Positions 40,533 to 51,700 of a stretch of DNA of 64,000 nt are shown here, piece by piece (position 1 is the stretch's first letter; each line of letters starts with the position of its first letter). The notes under the pieces were generated by a model, which saw nothing but the letters and a program-made list of their open reading frames with translations, had not been told where the DNA came from and ran no database searches. Position numbers and translations under genes: made by a program. The DNA is from Bog-950 sp046329515 (GTDB lineage: Bacteria; Bacteroidota; Bacteroidia; Chitinophagales; LD1): the NCBI GenBank assembly GCA_046329515.1, contig JAXLUM010000002.1:62001-126000 (forward strand), given 5' to 3'.

Positions 40533-40961
40533 ATGGCATCTCTTGATCCTTATTTACATTTTAACGGTAATTGCGAAGAAGCATTTACTTTTTATCAATC
40601 CATATTTGGCGGTGAATTACAGGTAATGCGTTACAAGGATTCTGCCCCTAACCCGCAGATAAAACCTGAAGAGGCAGAACAGTTAATGCATGCTTCTTTA
40701 CCTGTTGGACGCAATACCTTAATGGGTAGCGATTTTCCTTCTGCTTATGGAAGAGCAAGCGCAGGCACTAACTTTTACATAACCGTAAATGCCGATAGCC
40801 AGCAGGATGCAGACAAGTATTTTGAAGGACTGGCCGCAGGCGGCAAGGTTGGTATGCCTATGGCGCATCAATTTTGGGGCAGCTACTTTGGTATGGTTAC
40901 CGATAAATTTGGTACACACTGGATGATAAGTTTTGCTAATCCTACACCGGCACAGAGCTAA
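40533..40961 (+). CDS. PhnB-like VOC protein
   Basis: The 142-residue product starts LDPYLHFNGNCEEAFTFYQS, the PhnB-type pattern (YLxFNGxCxEAxxFYxxxFG), and ends in the typical FGMVTDKFGTHWMISF. The His in LHFNG, the His in THWMI and the residues in the LMHASL strand may line the pocket. It follows the triple AHSA1 gene by 28 bp in the same operon and is followed by a strong hairpin. Substrate unknown; PhnB members are mostly uncharacterised. Confidence 0.85.
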   Translation: MASLDPYLHFNGNCEEAFTFYQSIFGGELQVMRYKDSAPNPQIKPEEAEQLMHASLPVGRNTLMGSDFPSAYGRASAGTNFYITVNADSQQDADKYFEGLAAGGKVGMPMAHQFWGSYFGMVTDKFGTHWMISFANPTPAQS

Positions 40962-40982
40962 TAAAAATTAATTCGCTTTTAG

Positions 40983-41015
40983 CCTGCATCTCAATTCATG
41001 CAATTGAGATGCAGG
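40983..41015 (+). terminator. long perfect hairpin after the ArsR operon
   Basis: CCTGCATCTCAATT (40983-40996) pairs fully with AATTGAGATGCAGG (41002-41015), a 14-bp stem with loop CATGC. A T-rich stretch follows but not directly. It is the likely transcription end of the ArsR-AHSA1-VOC operon. Confidence 0.6.
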
Positions 41016-41051
41016 ATTTGTATTGACTTTTTCTTTTATCAATAACACCAG

Positions 41052-42431
41052 ATGCCTTCCATTAAAACTATTATTGCCACCATAAAACAATCGCTAAACG
41101 GCGAGCAGCAGGATTTTACCGAAGGCAGCATACCGCGTGCTGTATTTTTGCTGGCTATACCCATGATGCTGGAGCTTAGCCTTGAAAGCGTGTTTGCTGT
41201 GGTAGACATGTTTTTTGTGGGCAAGCTTGGCGAAAACGCTATTGCTACTGTGGGTTTAACGGAATCAGTAATTACACTGGTGTATTCCGTAGCCATAGGA
41301 CTGAGCACCGCAGCTACCGCTATTGTGGCGCGCCGCATTGGCGAGAAGAACAGCGCCGATGCCGCACATGCAGGAGCGCAGTCGCTTATAGTTTCGTTTA
41401 TAGCTACTGTAGCCATAAGTATTACAGGGGTAATATTTGCGCCTGAAATACTGCAACTGATGGGCGGTAGTGCGCAGGTAGTTAGCGAAGGGGCCATTTT
41501 TACCCGCATAATGTTTGGCGGCAGCGTGGCTATTATGCTGCTGTTTCTTATCAACGGTATTTTTCGCGGGGCGGGTGATGCAGCAATGGCAATGCGCAGT
41601 TTATGGATTGCCAGCGGCATTAATATTATATTATGCCCGATTTTTATTCATTTTTTTGGTTTAAAGGGAGCAGCTATTGCTACCACTATAGGCCGCAGCA
41701 CAGGCGTTGCCTACCAATGCTACCATTTGTTTAAGGGTAAGGGCATATTAAAATTTACCCGCGCACATTTTGCCTTTGACCCTGCAGTAATTAAATCTAT
41801 AGTAAGCATTGCGTGGCCTGCTACTTTTCAATTTCTTATTGCCAGCGGCAGTTGGATTTTAATAACGCGTTTGGTGGCCGAAACAGGAGGCACTACAGCC
41901 TCGGCCGGTTGCCAGATAGCCTTCCGCAATTTTGTGTTCTTTATTCTACCTGCCTGGGGCTTGAGCAATGCCGCAGCTACCCTGGTTGGCCAGAACCTTG
42001 GCGCAGGTAAGGTGGAGCGTGCTGAAAAAAGCGTTTACCTAACCACCCGTTATAATATGGTGTTTATGACCTTTGTAATGCTGCTCTTTATTTTCGGTTC
42101 TGGCCCTATTGTAAGGGTGTTTAGCAACGATGAGGCGGTGATAGCCTATGGCGTACGCGCCTTGCAGATAATGGGCTCTGGATTTATTTTTTATGGCGTA
42201 GCCATGGTTATGACGCAAGCGCTTAACGGTGCCGGCGATACGCGCACACCTACCATTATCAATTTTTTTTGTTTTTGGCTGGTGCAAATACCATTGGCTT
42301 ATCTGCTGGCTAAAGGCATGCAGATGAATACTACCGGTGCTTTAATAGCTATACCTGTTGCTGAAACGCTTATTGCTATTGTTGCATGGATAGTATTTAG
42401 AAGAGGAAAGTGGAAGGAAGTGAAGATATAG
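41052..42431 (+). CDS. MATE-family efflux transporter
   Basis: The 459-residue protein has about 12 transmembrane helices. GSIPRAVFLLAIPMMLELSL opens the first helix, the motif SLAxEVDMFFVGKLG (here SVFAVVDMFFVGKLG) is present, and the second half repeats the pattern around WGLSNAAATLVGQNLGAG. MATE pumps export drugs or metabolites by H+ or Na+ exchange. It follows the terminator of the previous operon and is likely on its own. The substrate is unknown. Confidence 0.9.
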   Translation: MPSIKTIIATIKQSLNGEQQDFTEGSIPRAVFLLAIPMMLELSLESVFAVVDMFFVGKLGENAIATVGLTESVITLVYSVAIGLSTAATAIVARRIGEKNSADAAHAGAQSLIVSFIATVAISITGVIFAPEILQLMGGSAQVVSEGAIFTRIMFGGSVAIMLLFLINGIFRGAGDAAMAMRSLWIASGINIILCPIFIHFFGLKGAAIATTIGRSTGVAYQCYHLFKGKGILKFTRAHFAFDPAVIKSIVSIAWPATFQFLIASGSWILITRLVAETGGTTASAGCQIAFRNFVFFILPAWGLSNAAATLVGQNLGAGKVERAEKSVYLTTRYNMVFMTFVMLLFIFGSGPIVRVFSNDEAVIAYGVRALQIMGSGFIFYGVAMVMTQALNGAGDTRTPTIINFFCFWLVQIPLAYLLAKGMQMNTTGALIAIPVAETLIAIVAWIVFRRGKWKEVKI

Positions 42432-42496
42432 CGAGTGGGAGAGAAGTGAGAAGTTTGAAGTGAGAATGAAGAAGTGAAAAGAAAGTGGCGAGGGAA

Positions 42497-43105
42497 TTAG
42501 GGGTGGTGTTTTTTGAGAACCCAGTAAATGCCTTTTACATCTTCTTTAGGTTGGGGTAATACAAATAATAAACTAAGCTCATCTATTTGTTCTATTAGTC
42601 CTACTGCCCAGGTTAGGTAAAACAGCCATTCTATTGGTTGGTAGAATAAACAAACGGTAATAAATAAACCTTCGGTTACGGCGGATAGCTTGGCCGCGTA
42701 AGTATGATAAGCGGTTAAGCGCTTGAAACGTATTAGAGGATAAACAATCTGGAAAAGATAAAGACCCATAAGCAGCGCCGTTTGCCACCAATGCGCTTTA
42801 AAGAATTGAGGAAAGAATAAGAGTAGGCAGCAGAAAGAGGCGATAAATAAGGAGGCATCTCCTATTGAATCCAGCTTAGCGCCGAATTTGGATTGCATAT
42901 GAAAGCGGCGCGCTACCTGTCCATCAACCACATCAGTTAATAGGGCTATAAAAACTATAATAGCTGTAGCTAATTGCCAGTGCAGCAATGTGGTTGTAAG
43001 TATTACGGGTATAACAAATAGCCGCACGGAGGCTATCCAGTCTGCGGAGTTAAATTGTTTGAATAATTGTTTTAGCACAAGGCACAACTTCAAAAGCTGT
43101 ACCAT
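42497..43105 (-). CDS. CDP-alcohol phosphatidyltransferase family protein
   Basis: The 202-residue protein has the family signature D-x2-D-G-x2-A-R-x8-G-x3-D-x3-D in full: DVVDGQVARR, FHMQSKFGAK, LDSIGDA. About five transmembrane helices follow the site. These integral membrane enzymes link a CDP-activated lipid to an alcohol, for example making phosphatidylglycerol phosphate. The exact product (PgsA, PssA or other) is not clear from length and sequence alone. Confidence 0.85.
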   Translation of the reverse strand: MVQLLKLCLVLKQLFKQFNSADWIASVRLFVIPVILTTTLLHWQLATAIIVFIALLTDVVDGQVARRFHMQSKFGAKLDSIGDASLFIASFCCLLLFFPQFFKAHWWQTALLMGLYLFQIVYPLIRFKRLTAYHTYAAKLSAVTEGLFITVCLFYQPIEWLFYLTWAVGLIEQIDELSLLFVLPQPKEDVKGIYWVLKKHHP

Positions 43106-43117
43106 GGGGGGAGCAAT

Positions 43118-44125
43118 TTATGCCTGCTCAATGTACTTTATACATAAATCAATGGTGGCTTCAATGCCTTTTTTGTGAGTGCGCTCTACGCCATGAGAGG
43201 CTGCTACGCCGGGGCCAATTAAGGCCACGCGGTAATCTTTACCGGCACGTAGGGCGGCACTACCATCACTGCCGTAGTACGGGTAAATATCTACAGCGTA
43301 AGGTATGTTGTTGGCTTCTGCCAATTGTGTTAGCTTCTTTCGGAATTCATAATCGTAAGGGCCGCTGCTGTCCTTAGCGCAGATACTGCATTTTGTTTCT
43401 TTGCCTTCGCAGGCGTCGCCCAATACGCCCATATCTATTACCAATAATTCTTCAATAGTGTTACTGTAACCTACGGTGCCTCCGTGGCCCACTTCTTCGT
43501 AATTGCTGAAGAACAATTCCACAGGCGGGGCAATATTCTTTTCCTTACAGTAACGGGCAATTTCAAACAACACATAGCACCCCGCTTTGTTATCCATAAA
43601 GCGTGATTTAATAAAGCCGTTGTCGTATTCGCGGTAGCGCGGTTCAAAGGCAATTATATCACCAATGGCAATCCCCAGCTTTGTTACCTCTTCCTTTTTA
43701 TATACTTCTTCATCTATACGTATGTGCATGTTCTCAATACTGCGGTGCGTGGTTTCGCGGCTTTTGTTGGCATGGGCACTGGGGTCATCAAACAATAAGG
43801 TACCGGTGTAAACATTGCCGCTGAGGGTGATGATGTTTACATACTCCCCTTCAGCACTGGTAAGCAGCAAGCCGCCAAGCGGACTGAAACTTAAAGTGCC
43901 ATCGCTTTTAATGCCTGAAACTATAGCGCCCAGCGTATCAACATGCCCTGCAATGGCCAGGGTTGGATTTGCACCAAGGGCACAACGCACGGCCCCTTTG
44001 TTGGTGTATTCGGCTTTGTAGCCTATATCTGCCAATACCTTAACAATGTAACGGCAGGCATTTTCAGTATAGCCCGTTGGCGAATCAATATTTACCAGTT
44101 CTTCTAAAGTTTTGTAGCTGCGCAT
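43118..44125 (-). CDS. M42 family metallo-aminopeptidase
   Basis: The 335-residue product has all metal ligands in the M42 pattern: His61 and Asp63 in AGHVDTLG, Asp177 in FMDNKAG, the pair Glu209-Glu210 in NYEEVGHGG, Asp230 in LLVIDMG and His310 in ASHGVERT. It is a cytoplasmic, usually dodecameric aminopeptidase (glutamyl or related) that trims peptides, and probably a dinuclear zinc or cobalt enzyme. It is 13 bp from the phosphatidyltransferase gene, so they may be one transcript, with M42 first. Confidence 0.9.
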   Translation of the reverse strand: MRSYKTLEELVNIDSPTGYTENACRYIVKVLADIGYKAEYTNKGAVRCALGANPTLAIAGHVDTLGAIVSGIKSDGTLSFSPLGGLLLTSAEGEYVNIITLSGNVYTGTLLFDDPSAHANKSRETTHRSIENMHIRIDEEVYKKEEVTKLGIAIGDIIAFEPRYREYDNGFIKSRFMDNKAGCYVLFEIARYCKEKNIAPPVELFFSNYEEVGHGGTVGYSNTIEELLVIDMGVLGDACEGKETKCSICAKDSSGPYDYEFRKKLTQLAEANNIPYAVDIYPYYGSDGSAALRAGKDYRVALIGPGVAASHGVERTHKKGIEATIDLCIKYIEQA

Positions 44126-44287
44126 TGGGCTTGTGTTTTATTGCTTTGCTAAGGTGTGGTTTATTAGGAAAAAATGCAAAAATCCGTTTCTTAACCGCGT
44201 AAGATTCCCGCAATTATGCTGTGTTAAATACCGGCTAACATTTCAGTTTTGTAAGGCATTAACTAACTTCGGTATATAACCTCAGCT

Positions 44288-47200
44288 ATGAAAACACCGC
44301 TACGCCACCTACTTAGCCTTCTTGTTTTTTTAACCTCCCTTACGGCCTTTGGCCAATATGTACAGGTGGGCACCAAACTAACCGGCACCGGCGAAGGCAA
44401 CACCTATTTTGGCGGCGCAGTAGCCCTTTCGGCCGATAGCAGCACCCTTATAGTAGGCGCTACAAGTTTGCGCTCAACACATCTGCTTGGCGGCGCCTGG
44501 ATTTTTACCCGCCAGGGCAACACATGGGCGCAGCAGGCTATATTGGTAGGCTCAAGTAATGATATAAAAGACAACCAGGGTTATTCAGTAGCTATTTCTG
44601 CAGATGGAAATACAGCCTTAATAGGCGGCTGTTTAGGTAACGATTCACTGGGCGCTGCATGGGTATTTACACGTAACGGCACGGTGTGGACGGAACAGGC
44701 TAAATTGGTAAGTGCTAACACTACCGCGCATGCCCTGCAGGGGTATAACGTTGCTTTAAGTTATGATGGCAACACCGCTTTAATAGGCGCCCCGCAGGAT
44801 AATGACACCACAGGTTGCTCAATTGTGTTTGTGCGTAACGGAAGTAATTGGAGCGAACAGGCAAAAATTGTTGGCGCTTCGCCCATTGGTAAATGCGCAC
44901 AGGGCAAAGTGGTGGGCCTTTCAGCTGATGGAAATACGGCTGTGTTTATGGGCCCAGAGGATAACAACGCCACCGGTGCGGTATGGACCTACACCCGCAG
45001 CGGAAATACCTGGAGCCAACTGGGCAGTAAACTTATTTTACCCGGCACCTACTCCGCTGCATTTTGGAATGGTCTTTCACTTTCAGGCAATGGCCTGCGT
45101 TTGGCATTAGGGGTGGCTTACCCGGTTTCCAATGGGGGTGTAGGTATATATAACTTAACAGGCAACACATGGCAGTTGCAGCAAACAGTTACAAGCACCC
45201 ATTATGTAAATGGTGCTCCGCCAAGCCAGGGCATGTTTACAAGCTTATCCTACGATGGTAAAACGCTTGGCTATACAGGCCCGCGTGCTTTTAGTTCAGG
45301 TTACAACTATGGCTACGCTTACGTTTTTGAAGATAGCAGCGGCACTATGGTTGAAAAATACTCCGCACTTTTTTTACAGGGTTCATACGGGCCCGGTTAC
45401 ATAAAACCGGTTAGCGTTTGTGGCGGGGGTAGCTTTATTGCATTTGGTGCCGACCTTGCTGATGATGTAAACGGTACCGTAGTAGTGTATCACAAAACAG
45501 CTAATGCCTGGAACGGTATGGGTGCCTTATTGGGCCGTGGTGATAACGGCTCCCCGCAAATAGGCAGGTCAGTTACCATTAGTGCAGCCGGCGATAAAAT
45601 TGTAACCGGTGGGCCGGACGATAACGGTGGCCGTGGCGGTTTTTGGACCTTTACTAAAAATGGAAACAACTGGCAACCCCAGGGTGGCCGCACTACCGTT
45701 TCCTTTACCGGTAATACTTCGGGCTTTGGCGAAAGCGTTAGTCTTAGTGCTGATGGTAAAAGTTTAGCTACACAGGGTTACAGGGGCTGGGTTTGGTTTC
45801 CAAGTAAAGTAGCTTTTTGGGTATTTAAAGATTCTGCACAAAGCTGGGCGGTTGATGCCGGCCCAATGCATGCTGATTCAGGCCAATCTTATTTTTTTGG
45901 TGGTGGCGGCGCTTCAATGGCTGCTGATGGCAACACGGCCATTTTTGCTAATGCCAAGGAGGACTCGGACACCGGCAATATATATTGTTATGTGCGCAGC
46001 GGTAATCAGTGGGTGCAACAGGGCACTGCTTTACAGGGCGACCCCAGCGGAAAAAATCAGGGATATACCTCTGCAATTTCTGCTGATGGTAATGTAGCCG
46101 CATGGAGTTTAATGAGCGATACCTTTGCTTATGTATTCCGCAGGGTAGGTGGTGTGTGGCAGCAGGAAGCGCGGCTTTCTATGTCTTCACCTAACACGCC
46201 TTATGCTATTTCCGGCTGCATTGCTATGAGCGCCGATGGCAGCACAATCGCTTTAGGTAATACTGCTGATTCACTTACAGGTGCCGTACATGTATATCGC
46301 TACGTAGGTAACCAATGGGTAAAAGAAGCCAAGCTAAGGGCGCAAGGGGTAACTATTAATCAACGTTTTGGTCAGTCTGTTTCTTTTTCGGCTGATGGAA
46401 ACACCCTTGCCATTGGTAACGGCACTTATGTGTCCGACGAACTTGGCGGTGTTTGGATATATAAACGCAACGGCAGTAACTGGACACAGTTTACACCTAA
46501 GCTGTTACCTAACGATGCTACAGGTTATTCATCTTTCGGTATGTCGGTAGCCTTATCGGCTAACGGCAACACATTAGTGGTTGGCGGCCCTTACGATGAT
46601 TACTACAAAGGCGCAATTTGGGTATTCCAATACAATGGCTTACAAATTGCATCCTCTTCTGTTACTAATGCCAGTTGCAACAACACCAGCAATGGAAAAA
46701 TTGTAGTGCAACTATCAGGAGGCACTGCACCTTATACCTTTAACTGGAGCAACGGCTCAACTTCGGTTGATAGCCTGGTTGGTTTAAGCGCGGGCACCTA
46801 CTACTTAACAGTGCACGATGGCAACGGCGATTCAGCCACTTCCGTTTTTAACGTAGGTGTTTCAGGGGCAATACAAACAAACGTTACACATAATGCCATT
46901 TGCAATGCTGCAACTACAGGTTTTGTAGCAGTACAACCTTCAGGCGGCACATGGCCCTATCAATATGCATGGAGCGTTCCTCAACAAACTGATTCTGTTG
47001 TTTCGGGCCTTTCTGCAGGCACTTACTTCTATACGGTTACTGACGCAGGCGGCTGTGCGGTTAGCGGTAATGTAACCATACCTTATACTTCGTTTTGGTC
47101 TTCCGTTTACGCTTATGATGAACAATGTGCTTTAAGCAATGGCTTTGCCACAGTATATGCACACGGCGGTACACCCCCCTACTCTTATTTGTGGGGCACA

Positions 47201-48694
47201 ACGCCCGCACAAACAACGGCCACAGCGCAACATTTAAGTACAGGGGCCTATGCGTTTAGTATAACCGATGCCGAAGGTTGTGTAACAACCGGCAATACCT
47301 CCATTACTACAAGCTGTGGTAATATAGTGCAGGGTACCGTTTACATTGATGCCAATAACAACTGCCAGTTCGATAACGGCGAAGCTGTAGCACCAGGTTA
47401 CGCCATTGCGGGCGTATCAAACAACGGCTATAGCTTTGCAGCAACCAACGCACAAGGGCAATATACACTCAACCTTGTGCAATCAGATAGTGCGCGGCTT
47501 TCTTTGTACAATCAAAACCTGGGTTGCGCTATCCCTTCTAATTGCGTTACCCAAAATGTGCCTGTACACTTTGGCGCTGCGCCCGATACAGTAACCAATA
47601 TCAACTTCGGCATTCAGGTTCCAACCAATTATAATCTGCAAATTTCCGGTTGGACCACCGGAGGTCTTCCCGGCGGTACTCTAACTTCCACCGGCACCTA
47701 CGTTAACCTGGTTCCCGGCAATTTTTCAGGCCCGGCTACCATTACTATGACGCACGATGCCGCCCTTGTGCTTCAAACCACTTCACCGGCTTACAGTAAT
47801 TACAATGCAACAACACATATTATAACATGGCAAATTCCTACCGGCTCCGCTGCTTTGTGGAATTCTCCGGTTACCATAAGCGCCTATTTTTCTATTCCTT
47901 CATCTATACAACTTGGTACAGTATTACACAATTACTGGCATATTGACCCAACGCAAAATGATTGCGATACAATCAATAATACTTCAAACGCATCACGTCT
48001 CATTAATGGCTCTATGGACCCCAACTTTAAAGAGTGCGCGCCCGATTCATTCATAACTGTAAATGATTCTGTGCTTACATACACCGTGCACTTCCAAAAC
48101 ACTGGTAACGACACCACGCATTTTATTACCATTCGCGATACACTATCTGCCAATGTGGACCCTGCCAGTGTTATGGACCTTGGCGCAAGTCATCAACCAT
48201 ACACCTTTAACCTTAGCAAAAACGGTATACTAACCTGGTATTTCGACCCAATCTTTTTACCCGATAGCTTAACGGACCCAATCAACAGCCAGGGCTTTGT
48301 GCGCTACAGTGTTAAAGTAAAAGATGGCCTGCCTAACGGCACTATGGTTACCAACCGCGCGTCTATCTATTTCGATTACAACGAGCCTGTAGTAACCAAC
48401 ACAGCCATTAACGTGGTAGATAAATCGGTGGGCATTATCAACATCACCTCTTGTGTAAACGTTAAGGTTTATCCTAATCCGTTAAACGATTACTGCCTGT
48501 TTACCGTAAATGGCTTTGAAGGCAATTACACCCTTGAATTGTTTGACATTACAGCCCGCAAAGTATTTGAACAACAACAAATAGGCACCAACCTATACCG
48601 CTTCAACCGCAAGGCCCTATCAGCCGGCACTTACATCTACAAAATCACCGACATCAACGGCAACAGCGCCGTAGGCAAGGTAAGTATGGAATAG
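44288..48694 (+). CDS. giant secreted FG-GAP/SprB-repeat protein with T9SS sorting domain, paralogue 1
   Basis: The 1,468-residue protein has a signal peptide (LLSLLVFLTSLTAFGQ). Residues about 20-790 hold some 12-14 FG-GAP-type propeller repeats (SADGNTALIGG, GAAWVFTRNG). Next come three SprB-type repeats (GKIVVQLSGGTAPYTFNWSN and so on, about residues 795-1015). A short SdrD-B-like domain (VYIDANNNCQFDNGEAVAPG) follows, then a DUF11/DUF7619-like region (HFQNTGNDTTHFITIRDTLS). A type A sorting domain (KVYPNPLNDYCL) ends it. It is presumably secreted and anchored outside; ligand unknown. It is followed by a near-identical paralogue after 99 bp. Confidence 0.88.
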   Translation: MKTPLRHLLSLLVFLTSLTAFGQYVQVGTKLTGTGEGNTYFGGAVALSADSSTLIVGATSLRSTHLLGGAWIFTRQGNTWAQQAILVGSSNDIKDNQGYSVAISADGNTALIGGCLGNDSLGAAWVFTRNGTVWTEQAKLVSANTTAHALQGYNVALSYDGNTALIGAPQDNDTTGCSIVFVRNGSNWSEQAKIVGASPIGKCAQGKVVGLSADGNTAVFMGPEDNNATGAVWTYTRSGNTWSQLGSKLILPGTYSAAFWNGLSLSGNGLRLALGVAYPVSNGGVGIYNLTGNTWQLQQTVTSTHYVNGAPPSQGMFTSLSYDGKTLGYTGPRAFSSGYNYGYAYVFEDSSGTMVEKYSALFLQGSYGPGYIKPVSVCGGGSFIAFGADLADDVNGTVVVYHKTANAWNGMGALLGRGDNGSPQIGRSVTISAAGDKIVTGGPDDNGGRGGFWTFTKNGNNWQPQGGRTTVSFTGNTSGFGESVSLSADGKSLATQGYRGWVWFPSKVAFWVFKDSAQSWAVDAGPMHADSGQSYFFGGGGASMAADGNTAIFANAKEDSDTGNIYCYVRSGNQWVQQGTALQGDPSGKNQGYTSAISADGNVAAWSLMSDTFAYVFRRVGGVWQQEARLSMSSPNTPYAISGCIAMSADGSTIALGNTADSLTGAVHVYRYVGNQWVKEAKLRAQGVTINQRFGQSVSFSADGNTLAIGNGTYVSDELGGVWIYKRNGSNWTQFTPKLLPNDATGYSSFGMSVALSANGNTLVVGGPYDDYYKGAIWVFQYNGLQIASSSVTNASCNNTSNGKIVVQLSGGTAPYTFNWSNGSTSVDSLVGLSAGTYYLTVHDGNGDSATSVFNVGVSGAIQTNVTHNAICNAATTGFVAVQPSGGTWPYQYAWSVPQQTDSVVSGLSAGTYFYTVTDAGGCAVSGNVTIPYTSFWSSVYAYDEQCALSNGFATVYAHGGTPPYSYLWGTTPAQTTATAQHLSTGAYAFSITDAEGCVTTGNTSITTSCGNIVQGTVYIDANNNCQFDNGEAVAPGYAIAGVSNNGYSFAATNAQGQYTLNLVQSDSARLSLYNQNLGCAIPSNCVTQNVPVHFGAAPDTVTNINFGIQVPTNYNLQISGWTTGGLPGGTLTSTGTYVNLVPGNFSGPATITMTHDAALVLQTTSPAYSNYNATTHIITWQIPTGSAALWNSPVTISAYFSIPSSIQLGTVLHNYWHIDPTQNDCDTINNTSNASRLINGSMDPNFKECAPDSFITVNDSVLTYTVHFQNTGNDTTHFITIRDTLSANVDPASVMDLGASHQPYTFNLSKNGILTWYFDPIFLPDSLTDPINSQGFVRYSVKVKDGLPNGTMVTNRASIYFDYNEPVVTNTAINVVDKSVGIINITSCVNVKVYPNPLNDYCLFTVNGFEGNYTLELFDITARKVFEQQQIGTNLYRFNRKALSAGTYIYKITDINGNSAVGKVSME

Positions 48695-48793
48695 AAAACC
48701 TGTATTACTGAAATTGGCTCCGGCATAATATTAAACGGAGGCATAGGAGGGATTAATTAGATATTAATTACCTTCGTTATACTAACCTTAACT

Positions 48794-51700
48794 ATGAAAA
48801 CACTCGTACGCTATTCATTCGTATTCTTTTTGCTATTAACCACATTATCAACGTTTGGGCAATATGTGCAGGTGGGTAGTAAACTTACAGGTACAGGTGC
48901 CGAAGGCAATGCAGATTTTGGCGGGGCGGTGGCCCTTTCAGCCGATAGCAGCACGCTTATAGTTGGTGCCATAGAATTACGTACAACCAATAAACTTGGT
49001 GGTGCCTGGATATTTGTGCGCCAGGGAGGTGCCTGGGTTCAACAGGCCATCCTGGTAGGTTCTTCTACTGCCGCACTTAGCAACCAGGGGTGCTCGGTAG
49101 CTATTTCGGCAGATGGCAATACAGTGCTCATTGGAGGAAGCACTGATGGCGATACCCTGGGCGCTGCCTGGGTATTTACCCGTAGTGGCACCGTTTGGAC
49201 GGAGCAGGCTAAACTGGTTAGTGCAAATACCACCGCTAAAGCTATGCAGGGCCAAAATGTAGCCTTAAGTTACGATGGTAACACCGCTTTAATAGGCGCG
49301 CCAAAAGATAATGACAGTATAGGCTGTGCTATTGTATTTGTGCGCAGCGGCAGCAATTGGAGCCAACAGGCAAAATTGGTTGGCCCCGGGTCAATTGGTA
49401 AATGTGCACAGGGTAAATATGTAAGCCTTTCAGCCAATGGAAATACAGCTGTTATTTTAGGGCCTGAAGATAACAGTTGGCTTGGCGCAGTTTGGACCTA
49501 CACACGCAGTGGAAGTACATGGACCCAATTAGGTAGCAAATTAGCCCTGCCAGCACTCTATTCTCCCTATTTCTGGAATGGCTTTTCGCTTTCAGGCAAC
49601 GGGCAAAAGTTAGCCATTGGCGACCCCTACATTGGCCAGTATGGCGGTGTTGATTTATACAACCTTTCCGGCAGTACCTGGCAGTTGCAACAAAGCATTA
49701 CAAGTACCAATTATATAAGTCTTTCTGCGGGTAGTTTAGGCATGTATGCCAGTTTATCGTATGACGGTAAAACGCTCGGTTTCACAGGCCCGCGCGCTTA
49801 CAGTTCAGGCTATAATTATGGTGCTGCTTATATTTTTGAAGATAGCAGCGGCACCATGGTTCAAAAATATTTTTCTATTGTGTTGCAGGGGTCAACAGGG
49901 CCGGGCTATATACAACCGGTAAGTGTTTGTGGCGGGGGCAGTTTTATTGCCTTTGGCGCACCAAGGGCCGATGAACCCAATGGCGGGGTTGTGGTTTATC
50001 ACAAATCAGCCAATACATGGAGCGGTATGGGCGTGCTGCAGGGCCGGGGCGATTCAGGCTCACCGTTAATGGGTTCCTCTGTTACCATAAGTGCCGCAGG
50101 CGATAAAATAGTTGTTGGTGCACCAAAAGATAATGGCGGCCGTGGCGCCTTCTGGACCTTCACTAAAAATGGCAACAACTGGCAACCGCAGGGCGGTCGA
50201 ACTACAGTGGCATTTACAGGTACATCCTCAGGCTTTGGTGAAAGTGTTAGCCTTAGCGCTGATGGTAAAACTTTAGCTACGCAAGGCTACAGGGGTTGGG
50301 TTTTCTTTCCGGCTAAAGTAGGTTTTTGGGTATTTAAAGATTCTGCACAAAGTTGGGTAATTGAGGCAGGCCCGTTGCATGCTGATTCAGGCCTGTCAAC
50401 AAATTTCGGTGGAGGCGGCGCTTCAGTTTCTGCCGATGGTAATACGGCCTTTTTTGCCAACGCCGGCGATGATGCGGATACAGGCACAATATACCCTTAC
50501 GTGCGCAGCGGCAACCAATGGGTGCAGCAAGGCAACCCTTTACAGGGCCACCCAAAAGGAAAGGAGCAGGGATATATTACATCCTTATCAGCCGATGGTA
50601 ATGTGGGGGTGTGGTGCTTAGGTACCGATACCTTTGCTTATGTTTTCCGCCGCACTAACGGCGTGTGGCAGCAGGAGGCGCGGCTTTCTATGTTTTCTCC
50701 TAACACACCTTATGTGGTTTACGCTTCGGCGGCTATTAGTGGCGATGGTAACACCATTGCCCTGGGCAACCAGGCCGATTCCTCAACCGGTGCTGTTTTT
50801 GTTTATTACTATAGCAACGGGCAATGGGGCTTACAAGCCAAGCTAAGGGCAGCGGGCCAGCCCATCAATCAGCGCTTTGGCCAATCGCTTTCTTTTTCTG
50901 CTGATGGAAACACCCTGGCGGTGGGTAACGGTATTTACGTGCTGGATTGGGGCGGGGGTGTTTGGATATACAAACGTAACGGAACAACATGGAGCCAGTT
51001 TACTTCTAAGTTATTACCTAACGATGCCATCGGGCAAACACATTTCGGTGTATCAGTAGCCTTATCTGCTAACGGAAATACACTGGCTGTTGGTGGAGAT
51101 TATGATGATTATTATAAAGGCGCGGTTTGGGTTTTCCAATTCAACGGCTTGCAGGTTTCTACTTCTTCAATAACTAATGCCACCTGCAACAATACAAGCG
51201 ATGGCAAAATTTTGGTACAGGTAACCGGCGGCAATGCGCCTTATACCTTTAACTGGAGCAACGGTTCAACTTCGGCTGATAGCCTGGTTAACTTAAGTGC
51301 GGGTGCTTATTATTTAACGGTGCACGATACCAACGGCGACTCTACAACCGCCTTGTTTAATGTTGGTGTTTCTGGTTCGCTGCAAACAAACGCTACACAC
51401 AATGCTATCTGCAGTTCATCAAGCGCGGCTTTTGTAGCCGTGCAACCTTCGGGCGGTACATGGCCTTACCAATATGCATGGAGTGTTCCTCAACAAACTG
51501 ATTCTGTTGTTTCGGGCCTTTCTGCAGGCACTTACTTCTATACGGTTACTGATGCCGGCGGCTGTGCGGTTAGCGGTAATGTAACTATACCATATACGGC
51601 GTTCTGGTCTTCCGCGTACGGCTATGAAGAACAATGCGCTTTAAACAATGGCTTTGCTACTGCATATGCCCACGGCGGTACACCCCCTTATACCTATTTA